The position numbers and the translations under genes were made by a program. The notes under the pieces are model-generated. The model was not told the origin of the DNA and searched no databases. It saw only the letters and a program-made list of their open reading frames with translations. 64,000 bases of DNA from Gammaproteobacteria bacterium (GTDB lineage Bacteria; Pseudomonadota; Gammaproteobacteria; HTCC5015). Numbering within the stretch: position 1 is the first letter of the stretch; each line of letters begins with the position of its first letter. The DNA is taken from the NCBI GenBank assembly GCA_013817245.1, contig JACDDA010000003.1, forward strand, positions 124,001-188,000, written 5' to 3'. Below are positions 1 to 9,681 of this stretch, in pieces.

Positions 1-1401
1 GAACACAATAATGACATTTTGCTGCAACATTTCACGCAGCAAGACGTCGAAAAAGCCAAACAACGGCTATTAACACGTTTTCGTGTGCATCATGGCTTGC
101 TCATTAGCCTAACTGACGATTCTATTATTACTCCCGATGATCTCGAAACTTTCCGCTCGCAAGCAGGCGAGCTCGCTGATCAAGAAACCAAAACCGATTT
201 AGAAATAGAACAACTAAAAATTCTCACCGTATTAACTTACGTGTTAATGGAAGCAGGACAATCTGCGGACTACGATCCCGTATTTGATCCTGATAGTCCC
301 GAAGCTCAATTCCCTTATATTCATCACTACATTATTCGCAAACTGCAAGCCGATGCGAACAAACTCAGTTATGCCGATATCGAAGAATTAATTGTTTACG
401 AAAATCGCCTACTGCGCAGTTTGCCGGCAGAAAGTCATATTAAAGAAACAGCGAGTTTGAATGAGCTTTGCAGTGCGGACGGCCGCGCCTTTATATTAGT
501 TAACAGCGCTAATGGCATAGCGTTACAAGCGCCGAAGAAAACCAAAACCGCGCCTAAAGAAATCCAAGAAGATATTACTACTCGTAATGCCGATGCTCGT
601 TCTGAAGCTGCACTCGATCAGAGTTCCCCCTTTATTGTTACACCGACTACCGGCCTGCCTTCCATCGTATTAAAAGACGAAACGGCGGCATTACTGATCG
701 ACAATCTAGTATTAAAAGCTTATCCCAGCGGCATCAAAGTCGCCGCATCTTCTTATGTGGGCAAAGGCCGCACTCACAATGAAGATGCCAGCGTACTAAT
801 ACCCTCGCATGATCAAATTACTGTCATCGATGGTATGGGCGGCTACGGTAATGGTGTGGCAATGCGTGATGTATTTGTCGAACACTTACTAAAAAATCCC
901 GGCGATATTCAGGCTACCGCGCTCGCGACACAAATAGCCTATGACGAAATGAAAGTTCCACAAGGCGGTGTCTGCGTCTTGTCGGCGCAAGTCCGACGCG
1001 AAAATCAATTTTTCAAAGTGCATTTATCGCAAGCGGGCGATGTGCATGCCTTATTAGTCGATAATACTGGTGATGTAAAATATGAGTCCGTTGATGAAGC
1101 GATTGGCCACCAAGTAATTAATGCCATTATTGCGCGCTCAACGACCGAATCACATCGCGTCGCTGGCTGGCATAAATTCGGCGTATTAACTGAAACCCAT
1201 TTATTTGCAAAACGCGGCTGGCGTTTAGCCATTTATTCTGATGGTGTTGGCAATCATTTAAAGAAACATGAAGTCACTGGCGCCATTATTAATTGCACAT
1301 TAAAACAAGCGGTAGCTCAGATATCAGATTTAATAGATAGCGCTATGCAAAAAACCGGCGCTTACTGTGACAATGCTTCGATTGCAATTATAGAGTTTTA
1401 A
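1..1401 (+). CDS. PP2C-type Ser/Thr protein phosphatase, 5' end cut by window edge
   Basis: The reading frame is open from base 1, so the gene almost certainly begins upstream; the TTG at 19 is only the first possible start inside the window. The last ~220 residues form a PP2C-like phosphatase domain. Its metal-ligand motifs are readable in order: RTHNEDA, DGMGG, a GDVHALL segment in the place of GDSRxY, YSDGVG, and a terminal CDNASI. These are the Asp and Gly positions that hold two Mn/Mg ions in the family. The N-terminal ~240 residues are helical and charged and I do not recognise them; they may be a sensor or partner-binding region. The gene converges on the next one with only 4 bases between stops. 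It probably reverses Ser/Thr phosphorylation in the cytoplasm; the partner kinase is not in view. Confidence 0.8.
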   Translation, partial: EHNNDILLQHFTQQDVEKAKQRLLTRFRVHHGLLISLTDDSIITPDDLETFRSQAGELADQETKTDLEIEQLKILTVLTYVLMEAGQSADYDPVFDPDSPEAQFPYIHHYIIRKLQADANKLSYADIEELIVYENRLLRSLPAESHIKETASLNELCSADGRAFILVNSANGIALQAPKKTKTAPKEIQEDITTRNADARSEAALDQSSPFIVTPTTGLPSIVLKDETAALLIDNLVLKAYPSGIKVAASSYVGKGRTHNEDASVLIPSHDQITVIDGMGGYGNGVAMRDVFVEHLLKNPGDIQATALATQIAYDEMKVPQGGVCVLSAQVRRENQFFKVHLSQAGDVHALLVDNTGDVKYESVDEAIGHQVINAIIARSTTESHRVAGWHKFGVLTETHLFAKRGWRLAIYSDGVGNHLKKHEVTGAIINCTLKQAVAQISDLIDSAMQKTGAYCDNASIAIIEF

Positions 1402-1405
1402 AAAA

Positions 1406-2620
1406 CTACGGACGCTTTAAAGGTGTATCGTGCATCGGCATATGTTTTTTAAGTTCGGCTAATAATTCTTTTTCAATACCATCCAAACCTTGAATTTTAT
1501 CAGCCGCCGCCTGCCCCAACCAACCCATCAACTGACTTTTCTTTTTCGCAAAATAATCCAAAATAAATTGTTCTGATTTAATCATGAAACGAATCGTGCT
1601 TTGTGGATCTATTTGCGAAAAGGGATTACGCGCAATTTGCAATGCGGAGCTTTCTTGCAATAAACAATAATGACTCAACAAACCAAACAAACTCGTGCGT
1701 ACTTGATCCATATATTTGCTGACGTATTTAAATGATGTAGGGCTGATGCTCGCGTCCACTACTACGTCTAGCCAATTAGTTAAATCGGTTTCAGAAATCA
1801 ATACTTCGGCTGCACGTTTATCTTCTAATAAAGAACTGATTTGTTTTCTAAATTGTTCAACTTTTATTTGTGCGGCTTGTGATAATAGCTGCGCTTTCCC
1901 GCCGGTGGCTGCGGTTAACGCATTTAAATCACGATGCACGCTATCAATTTTAGCTTGCACTTGTTCGGTTAATTGTTTGGTTTCGACGATGCGTTTTTCG
2001 ATGGCTTCCATTTCAGTACCAACAATTGCTAAGCGCAAATAAAAATACCGCGCCAACGAACCTTCAAGCTCATTCCATTGTGCAGCTAGCCGTTCAATCG
2101 CATGTTCAAATTGCGGTCGGTACTGTTCAGCTCGCTCCAACCAATCTTCTAAAATTAATTTACCATGCAGCACATGTTTGCTTTCACGGCGAAACTCTTT
2201 AACTAAATCATCCACTTCACGAATTTTAGGTAATAAAAATTGCCGCACTTGCGCATCACGGCCTTTTTCCCAGCGATTGTATAAAACAATTAATTCTGCA
2301 ACGCGTTGTTTAAAATTTTTATACGCGGGCATATGGCCGCCATGGGTTTTACTGGCCATCAAGGCCTCAACCACTTCTTCATTAAACAAAACCGTCATTT
2401 CCACGCGCTGATCTAATTCACGCGCATTAATTTCAAATAAAATATTTTCCACGACCGAACGATTATGCGAAGGAATTAAATCGAGAATATTTTCTGGCAT
2501 TAATTCAGGTAAAGCATCAATCGGAATCGCCGCGAGATCATCAGCATCCAGCGTATTCGCCAGCTGACAAAACTCCTGCACCGACATGGTGACGGAATCT
2601 ATGGGTACTTGTTTGTCCAT
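1406..2620 (-). CDS. Unrecognised cytoplasmic coiled-coil protein (404 aa)
   Basis: I do not recognise this family. The product has no signal peptide or membrane segment. It is rich in Glu, Lys, Arg and Gln, with long heptad-like helices through roughly residues 120-290, and ends in a basic tail. An in-frame extension up to 2659 exists. I chose the ATG at 2620 (MDKQVP) because a GGGGAG Shine-Dalgarno sequence lies 7-8 bases before it. The gene converges with the PP2C phosphatase gene. That placement makes a link to phosphorylation signalling possible, but nothing in the sequence proves it. Confidence 0.7.
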   Translation of the reverse strand: MDKQVPIDSVTMSVQEFCQLANTLDADDLAAIPIDALPELMPENILDLIPSHNRSVVENILFEINARELDQRVEMTVLFNEEVVEALMASKTHGGHMPAYKNFKQRVAELIVLYNRWEKGRDAQVRQFLLPKIREVDDLVKEFRRESKHVLHGKLILEDWLERAEQYRPQFEHAIERLAAQWNELEGSLARYFYLRLAIVGTEMEAIEKRIVETKQLTEQVQAKIDSVHRDLNALTAATGGKAQLLSQAAQIKVEQFRKQISSLLEDKRAAEVLISETDLTNWLDVVVDASISPTSFKYVSKYMDQVRTSLFGLLSHYCLLQESSALQIARNPFSQIDPQSTIRFMIKSEQFILDYFAKKKSQLMGWLGQAAADKIQGLDGIEKELLAELKKHMPMHDTPLKRP

Positions 2621-2711
2621 TAAAATACTCCCCAACATAAGCCGATCCTTGGCGTACAAACGCTGAAAACATCAAACATAACGGCATCACCGGCGGCAAC
2701 TTGAGTGTTAT

Positions 2712-2900
2712 TCACCTGCGAAGACCTACCTTGATATAACCATAGCGCGTATCCCGAACAAAGCAGTCGTCGTCGGTCAGACAGGATAAGCCAATTATCT
2801 TTGCGCTGTACGCAAGCAAAAATGCCTTAAATGAGTGCGTGGATGGGGATTCAAAACCTAATAAAACAAGGAAAAACGGCTCGTTCAGAGGTATTTTCAA
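2712..2900 (-). CDS. Doubtful 62-aa ORF in the gap before the coiled-coil gene
   Basis: The stretch 2621-2930 separates the coiled-coil gene from prmB. It holds only this 62-codon frame on the minus strand. The product begins MKIPLNEP and ends GYIKVGLRR. It has no domain, signal peptide or recognisable motif, and no clear ribosome binding site precedes it. It may be chance, or a decayed fragment of something longer. I saw no tRNA, terminator or repeat in this gap. Confidence 0.2.
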   Translation of the reverse strand: MKIPLNEPFFLVLLGFESPSTHSFKAFLLAYSAKIIGLSCLTDDDCFVRDTRYGYIKVGLRR

Positions 2901-2930
2901 ATCTTTGCGATTAGCGGCAGCAAAATAATT

Positions 2931-3836
2931 TTACGAATATGAGGATTCAAAAAAAGTCATCAAATCAGCAGCAGAGATCATCAAGACACCATGCCCGCCT
3001 TCAGCAAACTCCGGCCATATAAAAGGCACATCCGGATAAGCCCTGATTAAAGCCTCCATGCTATTACCCACTTCCATTACCAACCAACCCTCCGGTGTTA
3101 AAAAATCACTCGCTTGCTGCAAAATCTGCCGTGCAATCAACAAACCATCGGCGCCAGCAATCAAACCCAACACCGGCTCTTGATGATATTCAGTCGGCAT
3201 CTGGGCAAAGTCGTCTTCATCCACATACGGTGGATTGCTAACGATTAAGTCATAACGTTGAGGCGGCAGACCTGTGAACACATCGGCCTGATATAAGCGC
3301 AGACGATCATGCAGATCATGCATCTGCACATTGGCCTGCGCCACACTCAAAGCTCCCGCATCAATATCAGTGGCGTCAACGAAGGCTTCCGGAAAGGCGT
3401 ACGCACAGGCAATGGCAATACAAGCACTGCCTGTGCACAAATCTAAAATTCGGCTAGGCACATCTAATAGCCACGGCTCAAAACCTACCATAATTAATTC
3501 TGCTAAAGGCGAACGCGGCACCAAGACACGCTCATCCACCTGAAAAGGCAAGCCACAAAACCATGCCGTTCCGGTTAAATACGCCAAAGGCTTACGGGTA
3601 CTAATTCGCTGTTGCAATAAAGCCTGAATCGCCGCGCCTTGTGCGGCACTTAATGCTTCGTGCAAATCCTCTACCGATTCTTGCGGCGAACGTTGCAAGG
3701 CGTGCAGCACCAACCAAAACGCTTCATCGACGGCGTTATCCGTACCATGTCCAAAATATAACTGGGCAGCCACCATTTCCGCGGCTACCGTTTGCACCCA
3801 ATCATTTAATGTTTTTGTTTCGCTCACACTATCCAC
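2931..3836 (-). CDS. prmB: Ribosomal protein uL3 N5-glutamine methyltransferase
   Basis: PrmB methylates a glutamine side chain of ribosomal protein L3 using S-adenosylmethionine. The 301-residue length is normal for the family. The SAM-binding loop reads LDLCTGSACIAIA (about residues 131-143), and the catalytic NPPY motif that holds the substrate glutamine amide is at residues 201-204, followed by the conserved VDEDDF stretch typical of PrmB rather than PrmC. The start is a GTG at 3836; a second GTG three codons later is also possible. The gene is divergent from the copper genes, so the 93 bases between them should carry both promoters. Confidence 0.93.
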   Translation of the reverse strand: MDSVSETKTLNDWVQTVAAEMVAAQLYFGHGTDNAVDEAFWLVLHALQRSPQESVEDLHEALSAAQGAAIQALLQQRISTRKPLAYLTGTAWFCGLPFQVDERVLVPRSPLAELIMVGFEPWLLDVPSRILDLCTGSACIAIACAYAFPEAFVDATDIDAGALSVAQANVQMHDLHDRLRLYQADVFTGLPPQRYDLIVSNPPYVDEDDFAQMPTEYHQEPVLGLIAGADGLLIARQILQQASDFLTPEGWLVMEVGNSMEALIRAYPDVPFIWPEFAEGGHGVLMISAADLMTFFESSYS

Positions 3837-3929
3837 ACTTAATTTAGCTATTCAGATTACTGCGCCTTGCAGGATACCAACACGGGTGCGATCATGCGCA
3901 CCTGCTTGGTTTCATGCGTAGGCACTTTC

Positions 3930-4589
3930 ATGTTGTTCAATATTCAGAAAAAAATACTTGTCTTAGTAATTACCAGCGTTGGCATTATAGCCCTGGCCAG
4001 TGGCGTTTACTTCAGCTATTTACAGCACAACACTGCACCGCCCGAATTAGCTCAAACCATGTGGTACCCCGCAGAATATCCTGCGATACCGGCGTTTAAC
4101 CTCGTTGATCAACACGGACAAGCTTTCACCGAAAAACAATTACAAGGTCAGTGGCATTTATTATTTTTTGGCTATACACATTGCCCTGACGTGTGTCCCA
4201 TGACATTGCATGTTTTAAAAGAAGTCCAAACTCAATTAGACGCGCAACAATTAAACGCGAACGTAAAAATCATTTTAGTGAGCGCCGATCCGCAGCGCGA
4301 TACGCCAGTGGTTCTCAGCAGTTATTTAAATTATTTCGATCCGCGCTTTATCGGTCTCACTGGCGATCTTACGCAACTGCAACAACTTGCTCGCAGTGTC
4401 GGCGCCTATTTTGCACCTGCAGAAGAAGACACCGAATCCATCGGCGAAAATCCGGATGTTTATAATGTGGATCATTCAGCGGGCATTTTTATGATTAATC
4501 CGAAAGGCAAACCTTACGCTTTACTACAAGCGCCACATGATGCCACCCAACTCACGCACAACATTCTCACCATTTTGGAGCAGCCATGA
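3930..4589 (+). CDS. SCO1/SenC copper-binding thioredoxin-like protein
   Basis: This is a membrane-anchored periplasmic SCO protein, a family that delivers copper to the Cu-A site of cytochrome oxidase or reduces its thiols. Counted from the ATG at 3930, one membrane helix spans residues ~9-30. The thioredoxin-like fold carries the copper motif CPDVC (Cys85 and Cys89), and the third ligand is His182 in the DHSAGIF stretch. Length is 219 residues, normal for the family. The frame is open 21 codons further up (TTG at 3867, ATG at 3894), but the 3930 start places the anchor helix correctly. It overlaps the next gene by 4 bases (ATGA), so the two are probably translationally coupled. Confidence 0.9.
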   Translation: MLFNIQKKILVLVITSVGIIALASGVYFSYLQHNTAPPELAQTMWYPAEYPAIPAFNLVDQHGQAFTEKQLQGQWHLLFFGYTHCPDVCPMTLHVLKEVQTQLDAQQLNANVKIILVSADPQRDTPVVLSSYLNYFDPRFIGLTGDLTQLQQLARSVGAYFAPAEEDTESIGENPDVYNVDHSAGIFMINPKGKPYALLQAPHDATQLTHNILTILEQP

Positions 4590-5035
4590 AAAATATTTTA
4601 TTAAGTTTAGTTAGCATCGTCGGCATAGGATTTATCACTAACAGTTACGCGCTGAATTTACCGCTGGGGTTTATCAATCCTTACGTAGCAGAAGCACCAC
4701 CTAATGCAAAAGCATTAGCAGCCTACGTGCAAATCAAAAACCTGGGCAATAATGATACGGCACTTGCTAGCGTTAGCAGCCCAGATTTTGAAAAAGTAGA
4801 AATTCACAGCATGTCTATGGAAAACGGGGTTATGCATATGGCGGAGCAGAAAAATTTAAGCATTCCTGCCAATAGCGAGGTCATTCTTAAAAGCGGCGGC
4901 TTGCACATTATGTTGATTAACCCTAAACGCGCACTTAAAGCCGGCGACTCCGTAGAAATATTATTTACCGAACAAAACAACACCACTCATCTCATTGATG
5001 CACAGGTTAAACGTATTGGCGCTCACAACAAATAA
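4586..5035 (+). CDS. PCu(A)C-type periplasmic copper chaperone
   Basis: The protein has a signal peptide (cleavage about residue 22) and a single PCu(A)C beta domain. The copper motif H-x10-M-x21-H-x-M is complete: His74, Met85, His107 and Met109. The family carries Cu(I) in the periplasm and, with SCO, loads the Cu-A centre of cytochrome c oxidase. The gene overlaps sco by 4 bases, which agrees with joint action. Length (149 residues) is typical. No oxidase subunit gene lies in the window. Confidence 0.9.
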   Translation: MKNILLSLVSIVGIGFITNSYALNLPLGFINPYVAEAPPNAKALAAYVQIKNLGNNDTALASVSSPDFEKVEIHSMSMENGVMHMAEQKNLSIPANSEVILKSGGLHIMLINPKRALKAGDSVEILFTEQNNTTHLIDAQVKRIGAHNK

Positions 5036-5084
5036 ACGCGCAGATTCGCAGCACTCGATTTTTTTCGCATAACTCAGGATTTAT

Positions 5085-5945
5085 ATGCCCACTCCCACAA
5101 ATCGTGATTATTTAAAAATGTGGCTGGTATATTCCTTGCCACAACATCTTGTTTCTCGTTTTATTTTTCTAGTCACTCGTATAAAGAGCCCTTGGAAAAA
5201 TCCTTTTGTGCGATGGTTCATTAAACGTTTTAAAGTCGACATGTCGGAAGCGTTACATCAAGACATCAATGCCTATGCTAGTTTTAACGAATTTTTCACC
5301 CGGGAACTAAAACCAGGTTTACGTCACTTTGACAAAGCGCCGAATATTTTAAGTTCCCCCGTAGACGGCACTATTAGCGAAGTAGCTGCAATTAGTGAAG
5401 ATCGTATTATTCAAGCTAAACACATTAATTATTTACTGCTGCAATTAATTGGCGGCAATCAACAACATGCACAAGCCTTTCAAAATGGTAATTTCGCCAC
5501 TATTTATTTATCACCGCGTGATTATCATCGGATTCATATGCCCATTGATGGCACGTTAACCGACATGATTTATGTGCCCGGACGTTTATATAGCGTAGCG
5601 CCCTTTACGGTAAATACCTTGCCCGGTATTTTTGCGCGCAATGAACGCGTGGTTTGTTTGTTTGATACGGCTCAAGGTCGCTTAGCAGTTATTTTAGTTG
5701 GCGCCATTAATGTAGCCGCAATTGAAACGGTATGGCATGGTTTAGTCACACCGCCACATCGTAATCGCATACAACATTACAATTATCGTGATAAAAATAT
5801 CCAACTGAATAAAGGTGATGAATTAGGCCGCTTCAATATGGGCTCCACCGTTATATTATTGAGCAACGAAAAATTACAATGGGAAGCATTGCAAGCAGGA
5901 CAGTCTATAAAACTAGGTCAGACCTTAGGACATTATCACCTTTGA
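5085..5945 (+). CDS. psd: Phosphatidylserine decarboxylase proenzyme
   Basis: Psd makes phosphatidylethanolamine at the inner membrane. The enzyme cleaves itself at a Gly-Ser bond to form its pyruvoyl cofactor. Here the site is Gly253-Ser254-Thr in the context NMGST, where many homologues have LGST. The upstream RDYHRIHMP stretch is conserved in the family. Length (286 residues) matches the short bacterial type. The last 41 bases overlap the 3' end of the convergent CBS-GGDEF gene, so both C-termini are encoded by the same DNA. Confidence 0.95.
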   Translation: MPTPTNRDYLKMWLVYSLPQHLVSRFIFLVTRIKSPWKNPFVRWFIKRFKVDMSEALHQDINAYASFNEFFTRELKPGLRHFDKAPNILSSPVDGTISEVAAISEDRIIQAKHINYLLLQLIGGNQQHAQAFQNGNFATIYLSPRDYHRIHMPIDGTLTDMIYVPGRLYSVAPFTVNTLPGIFARNERVVCLFDTAQGRLAVILVGAINVAAIETVWHGLVTPPHRNRIQHYNYRDKNIQLNKGDELGRFNMGSTVILLSNEKLQWEALQAGQSIKLGQTLGHYHL

Positions 5946-6939
5946 TGGATGCATGCGCCGTGGCGTAATCGCCAATTTGATTACGCCCCGCGTGTTTCGC
6001 GCTATATAACGCTTGATCGGCTCGCTCGACTATCATCTGCCACCCTAAATCTTTGGGATCGTTAATATATAAAGAACCAATACCACCACTCATCGTTAAA
6101 ACCGAGTACGGACTTTTTATATGCGGCACTTTGCGCGCTGCTAGTTCCTCAACAATTCGATTCGCTAAAATTGCCGCGCCTTCATTACTCGTCTCTGGCA
6201 GCAGCAACAATAATTCTTCACCGCCATAACGATATAAACGATCCGCTTTACGAATAGAAGCGCGTATATGATTCGTCACTACTTTTAATGCTTCATCACC
6301 TGCTTGATGGCCATAGTGATCGTTATATTGTTTAAAACAATCCACATCAAATAACACCAAAGTATAAGGTCGCGCATAACGCAACGCTACATTGTGCGTA
6401 TACGCAACATCAACTTCCATAGCGCGTCGATTACCTACATTCAGTAATGCATCTTCCATCGACAAGGCAACTAATTGACGATTAACTTCTTCTAAGTCGC
6501 GCGTTTTAACTTCTATTTCACCTTCAATAAGAACGCGTTGTTTTTCTATAATCGCTTCGTAGGCATGCGCTAAATCGGTGTATGTTAATAAACCGCATAA
6601 CTCGCCCTGCTCATCCACTACCGGCAAATGACGAATATGACGTGATTTAGTAATAACCAACGCATCAAACAACGTGCAATCTCGCATAATGGTGACGGGC
6701 GGACTCGACATAAACTGTCCCGCGCACAGAACATCCGTCGATTTTTTTTCTAAAACATCGCTTAACAATGCCACCATATCGCGTTCAGTGACGATACCTA
6801 CTGGTTTATTATTTTCTACTACCACCATGCACGAATAACGATGCTCACGCATCGTACGGGCGATTTCAATTAAGCTAGTTTGAGGCGTTATATGACGAAT
6901 GTTACGCGACATTAAACTATCGACGATCACCTGGTCCAT
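5905..6939 (-). CDS. CBS-pair diguanylate cyclase (GGDEF)
   Basis: Two CBS repeats (about residues 7-60 and 72-125) are followed by a short coiled coil (130-165) and a GGDEF domain. The active-site loop reads GGEEL at 239-243, an accepted active variant of GGDEF. The inhibitory site RxxD is present as RKAD (230-233), five residues before it, so product inhibition by c-di-GMP is likely. CBS pairs bind adenine nucleotides, so this cyclase may respond to cell energy or nucleotide state. There is no membrane segment. Its 3' end overlaps psd by 41 bases in the opposite direction. Confidence 0.9.
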   Translation of the reverse strand: MDQVIVDSLMSRNIRHITPQTSLIEIARTMREHRYSCMVVVENNKPVGIVTERDMVALLSDVLEKKSTDVLCAGQFMSSPPVTIMRDCTLFDALVITKSRHIRHLPVVDEQGELCGLLTYTDLAHAYEAIIEKQRVLIEGEIEVKTRDLEEVNRQLVALSMEDALLNVGNRRAMEVDVAYTHNVALRYARPYTLVLFDVDCFKQYNDHYGHQAGDEALKVVTNHIRASIRKADRLYRYGGEELLLLLPETSNEGAAILANRIVEELAARKVPHIKSPYSVLTMSGGIGSLYINDPKDLGWQMIVERADQALYSAKHAGRNQIGDYATAHASIKGDNVLRSDLVL

Positions 6940-7014
6940 GGTGGATTCCGTATCAGTTAATTATTAAATTGCTAGCCAAGCTAACGGCATCTTGAAGGCT
7001 GACTTGAGGAAAAT

Positions 7015-7731
7015 CTAAAGCGCTTTCGGCGGGCTCGCAACATTATTACGCAAATAGGTCGGCAGTGCTGCTTGCACGGGCAGGGCTTTGCCCGCAGCAA
7101 AATCCGCCAGAGCCAGATTCAACAAAGCTTCAGCCTGTGGCCATAATGTCTGCGTATCTACCGAGATCATTGAAACCAATGAATTAGCGCGCAAAGTCAA
7201 GCTTGGATAAATTGACCACGCATTGCCCACCGCTAACCAAGCACCACTTTGTGCATTCGGTAAAACCACCTGCTCAGGCAACGCCACCGTTTCATTAATC
7301 ACGGCTACCCAATCATTCTCTTGCCACTGCCAGCCCGCCCAATAAATTTCTTGCATGCGCGCATCTAACGCCGTTAATAAAGAAATAGAGTGACGCGCAG
7401 AATACTGCGCTGTATTTTGCAAATACGCGGTTTCTGCCATGATTTTTAAAGTTGAAATCGGTAATAAAGGAATATTAAACGCACACGCAATACCTTGTGC
7501 AACACCTACTGCAATCCGTATCCCCGTAAAACTTCCCGGCCCTGCACCGAACGCAATCACATCTAATTCACTGGCTTTAATCTTCGCTGCGACTAACAGC
7601 TGATCAATCATCGGCAAAATACGTTGCGCTTGTTGTTGCGGACAATGCTCAAATACTGAGGTTTTTACACCATCAACAAACAACGCCGCACTGCACGCTT
7701 CGGTGCTGGTTTCAAACGCTAACAGTTTCAT
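7015..7731 (-). CDS. tsaB: tRNA t6A threonylcarbamoyl-transfer complex subunit TsaB
   Basis: TsaB is the ASKHA-fold partner of TsaD in the complex that makes t6A37 in tRNAs reading ANN codons. The N-terminal LAFETST strand and the GAGPGSFTGIRI segment (about residues 62-73) are diagnostic. Length (238 residues) is normal. Its start lies inside the 3' end of the helicase gene (20-base overlap), so the two are translationally coupled, a frequent arrangement of yoaA and tsaB in gammaproteobacteria. Confidence 0.93.
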   Translation of the reverse strand: MKLLAFETSTEACSAALFVDGVKTSVFEHCPQQQAQRILPMIDQLLVAAKIKASELDVIAFGAGPGSFTGIRIAVGVAQGIACAFNIPLLPISTLKIMAETAYLQNTAQYSARHSISLLTALDARMQEIYWAGWQWQENDWVAVINETVALPEQVVLPNAQSGAWLAVGNAWSIYPSLTLRANSLVSMISVDTQTLWPQAEALLNLALADFAAGKALPVQAALPTYLRNNVASPPKAL

Positions 7732-9646
7732 TGCTCAACTTTGCAAAAAATTGCGTGACTTGCGTTAAAGAACGCGTGCGGCGAAAAGGAGGCAACGCAG
7801 CTAATAAACGTTTGCCATAGCCTTTTTGCACTAAGCGTACATCGCATAACATTAATACACCCGAATCATGCACATCACGAATCAAACGTCCCGCTCCTTG
7901 TTTTAAGGTAATCGCTGTTTGCGGTAATTGGTATTGATTAAACGGATCACCGCCTTTACGTCTAATCGCTTCTAAACGCGCTTGCAACACTGGATCACCG
8001 GGTGCCGCAAACGGTAATTTATCAATAATGACTAAAGATAAAGCTTCACCGCGAATATCCACACCTTCCCAAAAACTCGCCGTTCCTAACAACACACCAT
8101 TACCCGCATCACGAAAGGCATCCAACAATTGACCGCGTGGCATTTCGCCTTGCACGAATAATGGAAAATCAATGCGCTTTGCTAATACACGCGCCGCATA
8201 ATTTAACGCGCGATGACTCGTAAATAAAACAAAAGCGCGACCTTGACTCGCTTCTATGACTGGCACAATGGCCTCAATAAACGCATCCGAAAAAGTCGGA
8301 TCATTAGGTTCCGGTAAAGCTTCCGGGACGTATAACAAACCTTGTTGCGGATAATCAAATGGACTATCAAAACTTTCACAACGCGGTTCTTGTAATCCCA
8401 TACGCGCATTAAAATGTCGAAAGTCACCGGCGACGGATAAGGTCGCGGAGGTTAATATCCAAGCCGCTTGATAACGTTCACGATGGTTTTTAAAAATCTC
8501 GCCAATCTCTAATGGCGTTTGATGCAAGGTAATACCTTGGCGCGTCGTTTCCCACCATTGCACTGCGTCTATAGCAGGCGCATTAAAAGCCGCAAGGCTT
8601 TGCAAATAAGCATCACTACGTGACGCGCATTTTTGCAGCGCTTCGCTACGCTCACTAAACGCTTGCAAACTATCATCCAACGTTTGCAATGCATTTTGCC
8701 AACGTAACAACGCATCGGCTTGCGCACCTTTAGCGGGACTTTGCCAATAACCGCGTTGTTCTTCAGCACCAAAACTTAAACGGAAATCACGCATCGCCGT
8801 CATCGCTTGTTGCGCATGATCGCGCAGCTCACCTGCATCCGGTGCGTCTTTTAATTGCGCTGCAACAATATCATTGGTCCATTCACTAAATTGGCGTGTA
8901 CTTAAACTACTACCAAAAAAATGACTGGCAATTTCTGGCAAGCGATGCGCTTCATCTAAAATAAACGCTTGTGCGCTCGGCAGCACTTCACCAAAACCTT
9001 CTTCCTTTAACGCCATATCCGCAAATAATAAATGATGATTAATCACGACGATATTTGCTTCTTGCGCGCGACGACGCGCTTTGACAACAAAACAATCATT
9101 AAAACGCGGGCATTCACTGCCTAAACAATTTTCAGCGGTGGAAGTAACACGCGGCCAAATACTTGCAGCTTCTGGAATACTTTCTAATTCGGCAATGTCA
9201 CCTTGTTGCGTTAACGGTAACCATTTGCGAATCGTGGATAACTGTGCGGTTTCTTCCGCTGTATCACGTCCCAGCGTGGGCATTTCTAAACGTTGCAAAC
9301 AAATATAATTGGCGCGGCCTTTGAGTTGTGCAGCATCAACGCTAACACCTAACATACGTTTAACATTCGGCAAATCACGATGAAAGAGTTGATCTTGCAA
9401 ATGGCGCGTTGCCGTAGAAATAATAATGCGCAAACCCGAACTCAACGCTGGCACTAAATACGCAAATGTTTTTCCAACGCCGGTGCCTGCTTCCGCGACT
9501 AAGACATTATTATTATCAAGCGTTTCGGCGACCGCATCGGCCAGCGCTTGCTGCACTGCACGAGGCGCAAAATGCGGAAGCCGCTGAAAAGGTCCAGCGG
9601 CTCCCAATAGTTCAGAAGGCAATAAAGACGCAGACGTTTTTAACAC
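7712..9646 (-). CDS. yoaA: DinG/XPD-family iron-sulfur DNA helicase, YoaA type
   Basis: This is a superfamily 2 helicase of the DinG/YoaA group, which acts on damaged or stalled DNA. Walker A reads AGTGVGKT at about residues 54-61, and motif II is LDEAHR near residue 232. Between them are the Fe-S cluster cysteines (YICLQR, and the trio in NCLGSECPRFNDC). Length of 644 residues matches YoaA rather than the longer DinG. Translation seems to start at a GTG at 9646. It is followed by tsaB with overlap. Confidence 0.88.
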   Translation of the reverse strand: MLKTSASLLPSELLGAAGPFQRLPHFAPRAVQQALADAVAETLDNNNVLVAEAGTGVGKTFAYLVPALSSGLRIIISTATRHLQDQLFHRDLPNVKRMLGVSVDAAQLKGRANYICLQRLEMPTLGRDTAEETAQLSTIRKWLPLTQQGDIAELESIPEAASIWPRVTSTAENCLGSECPRFNDCFVVKARRRAQEANIVVINHHLLFADMALKEEGFGEVLPSAQAFILDEAHRLPEIASHFFGSSLSTRQFSEWTNDIVAAQLKDAPDAGELRDHAQQAMTAMRDFRLSFGAEEQRGYWQSPAKGAQADALLRWQNALQTLDDSLQAFSERSEALQKCASRSDAYLQSLAAFNAPAIDAVQWWETTRQGITLHQTPLEIGEIFKNHRERYQAAWILTSATLSVAGDFRHFNARMGLQEPRCESFDSPFDYPQQGLLYVPEALPEPNDPTFSDAFIEAIVPVIEASQGRAFVLFTSHRALNYAARVLAKRIDFPLFVQGEMPRGQLLDAFRDAGNGVLLGTASFWEGVDIRGEALSLVIIDKLPFAAPGDPVLQARLEAIRRKGGDPFNQYQLPQTAITLKQGAGRLIRDVHDSGVLMLCDVRLVQKGYGKRLLAALPPFRRTRSLTQVTQFFAKLSNETVSV

Positions 9647-9681
9647 ACGGTCTTCTTACCCTCTCACAATCAATAAAATAA

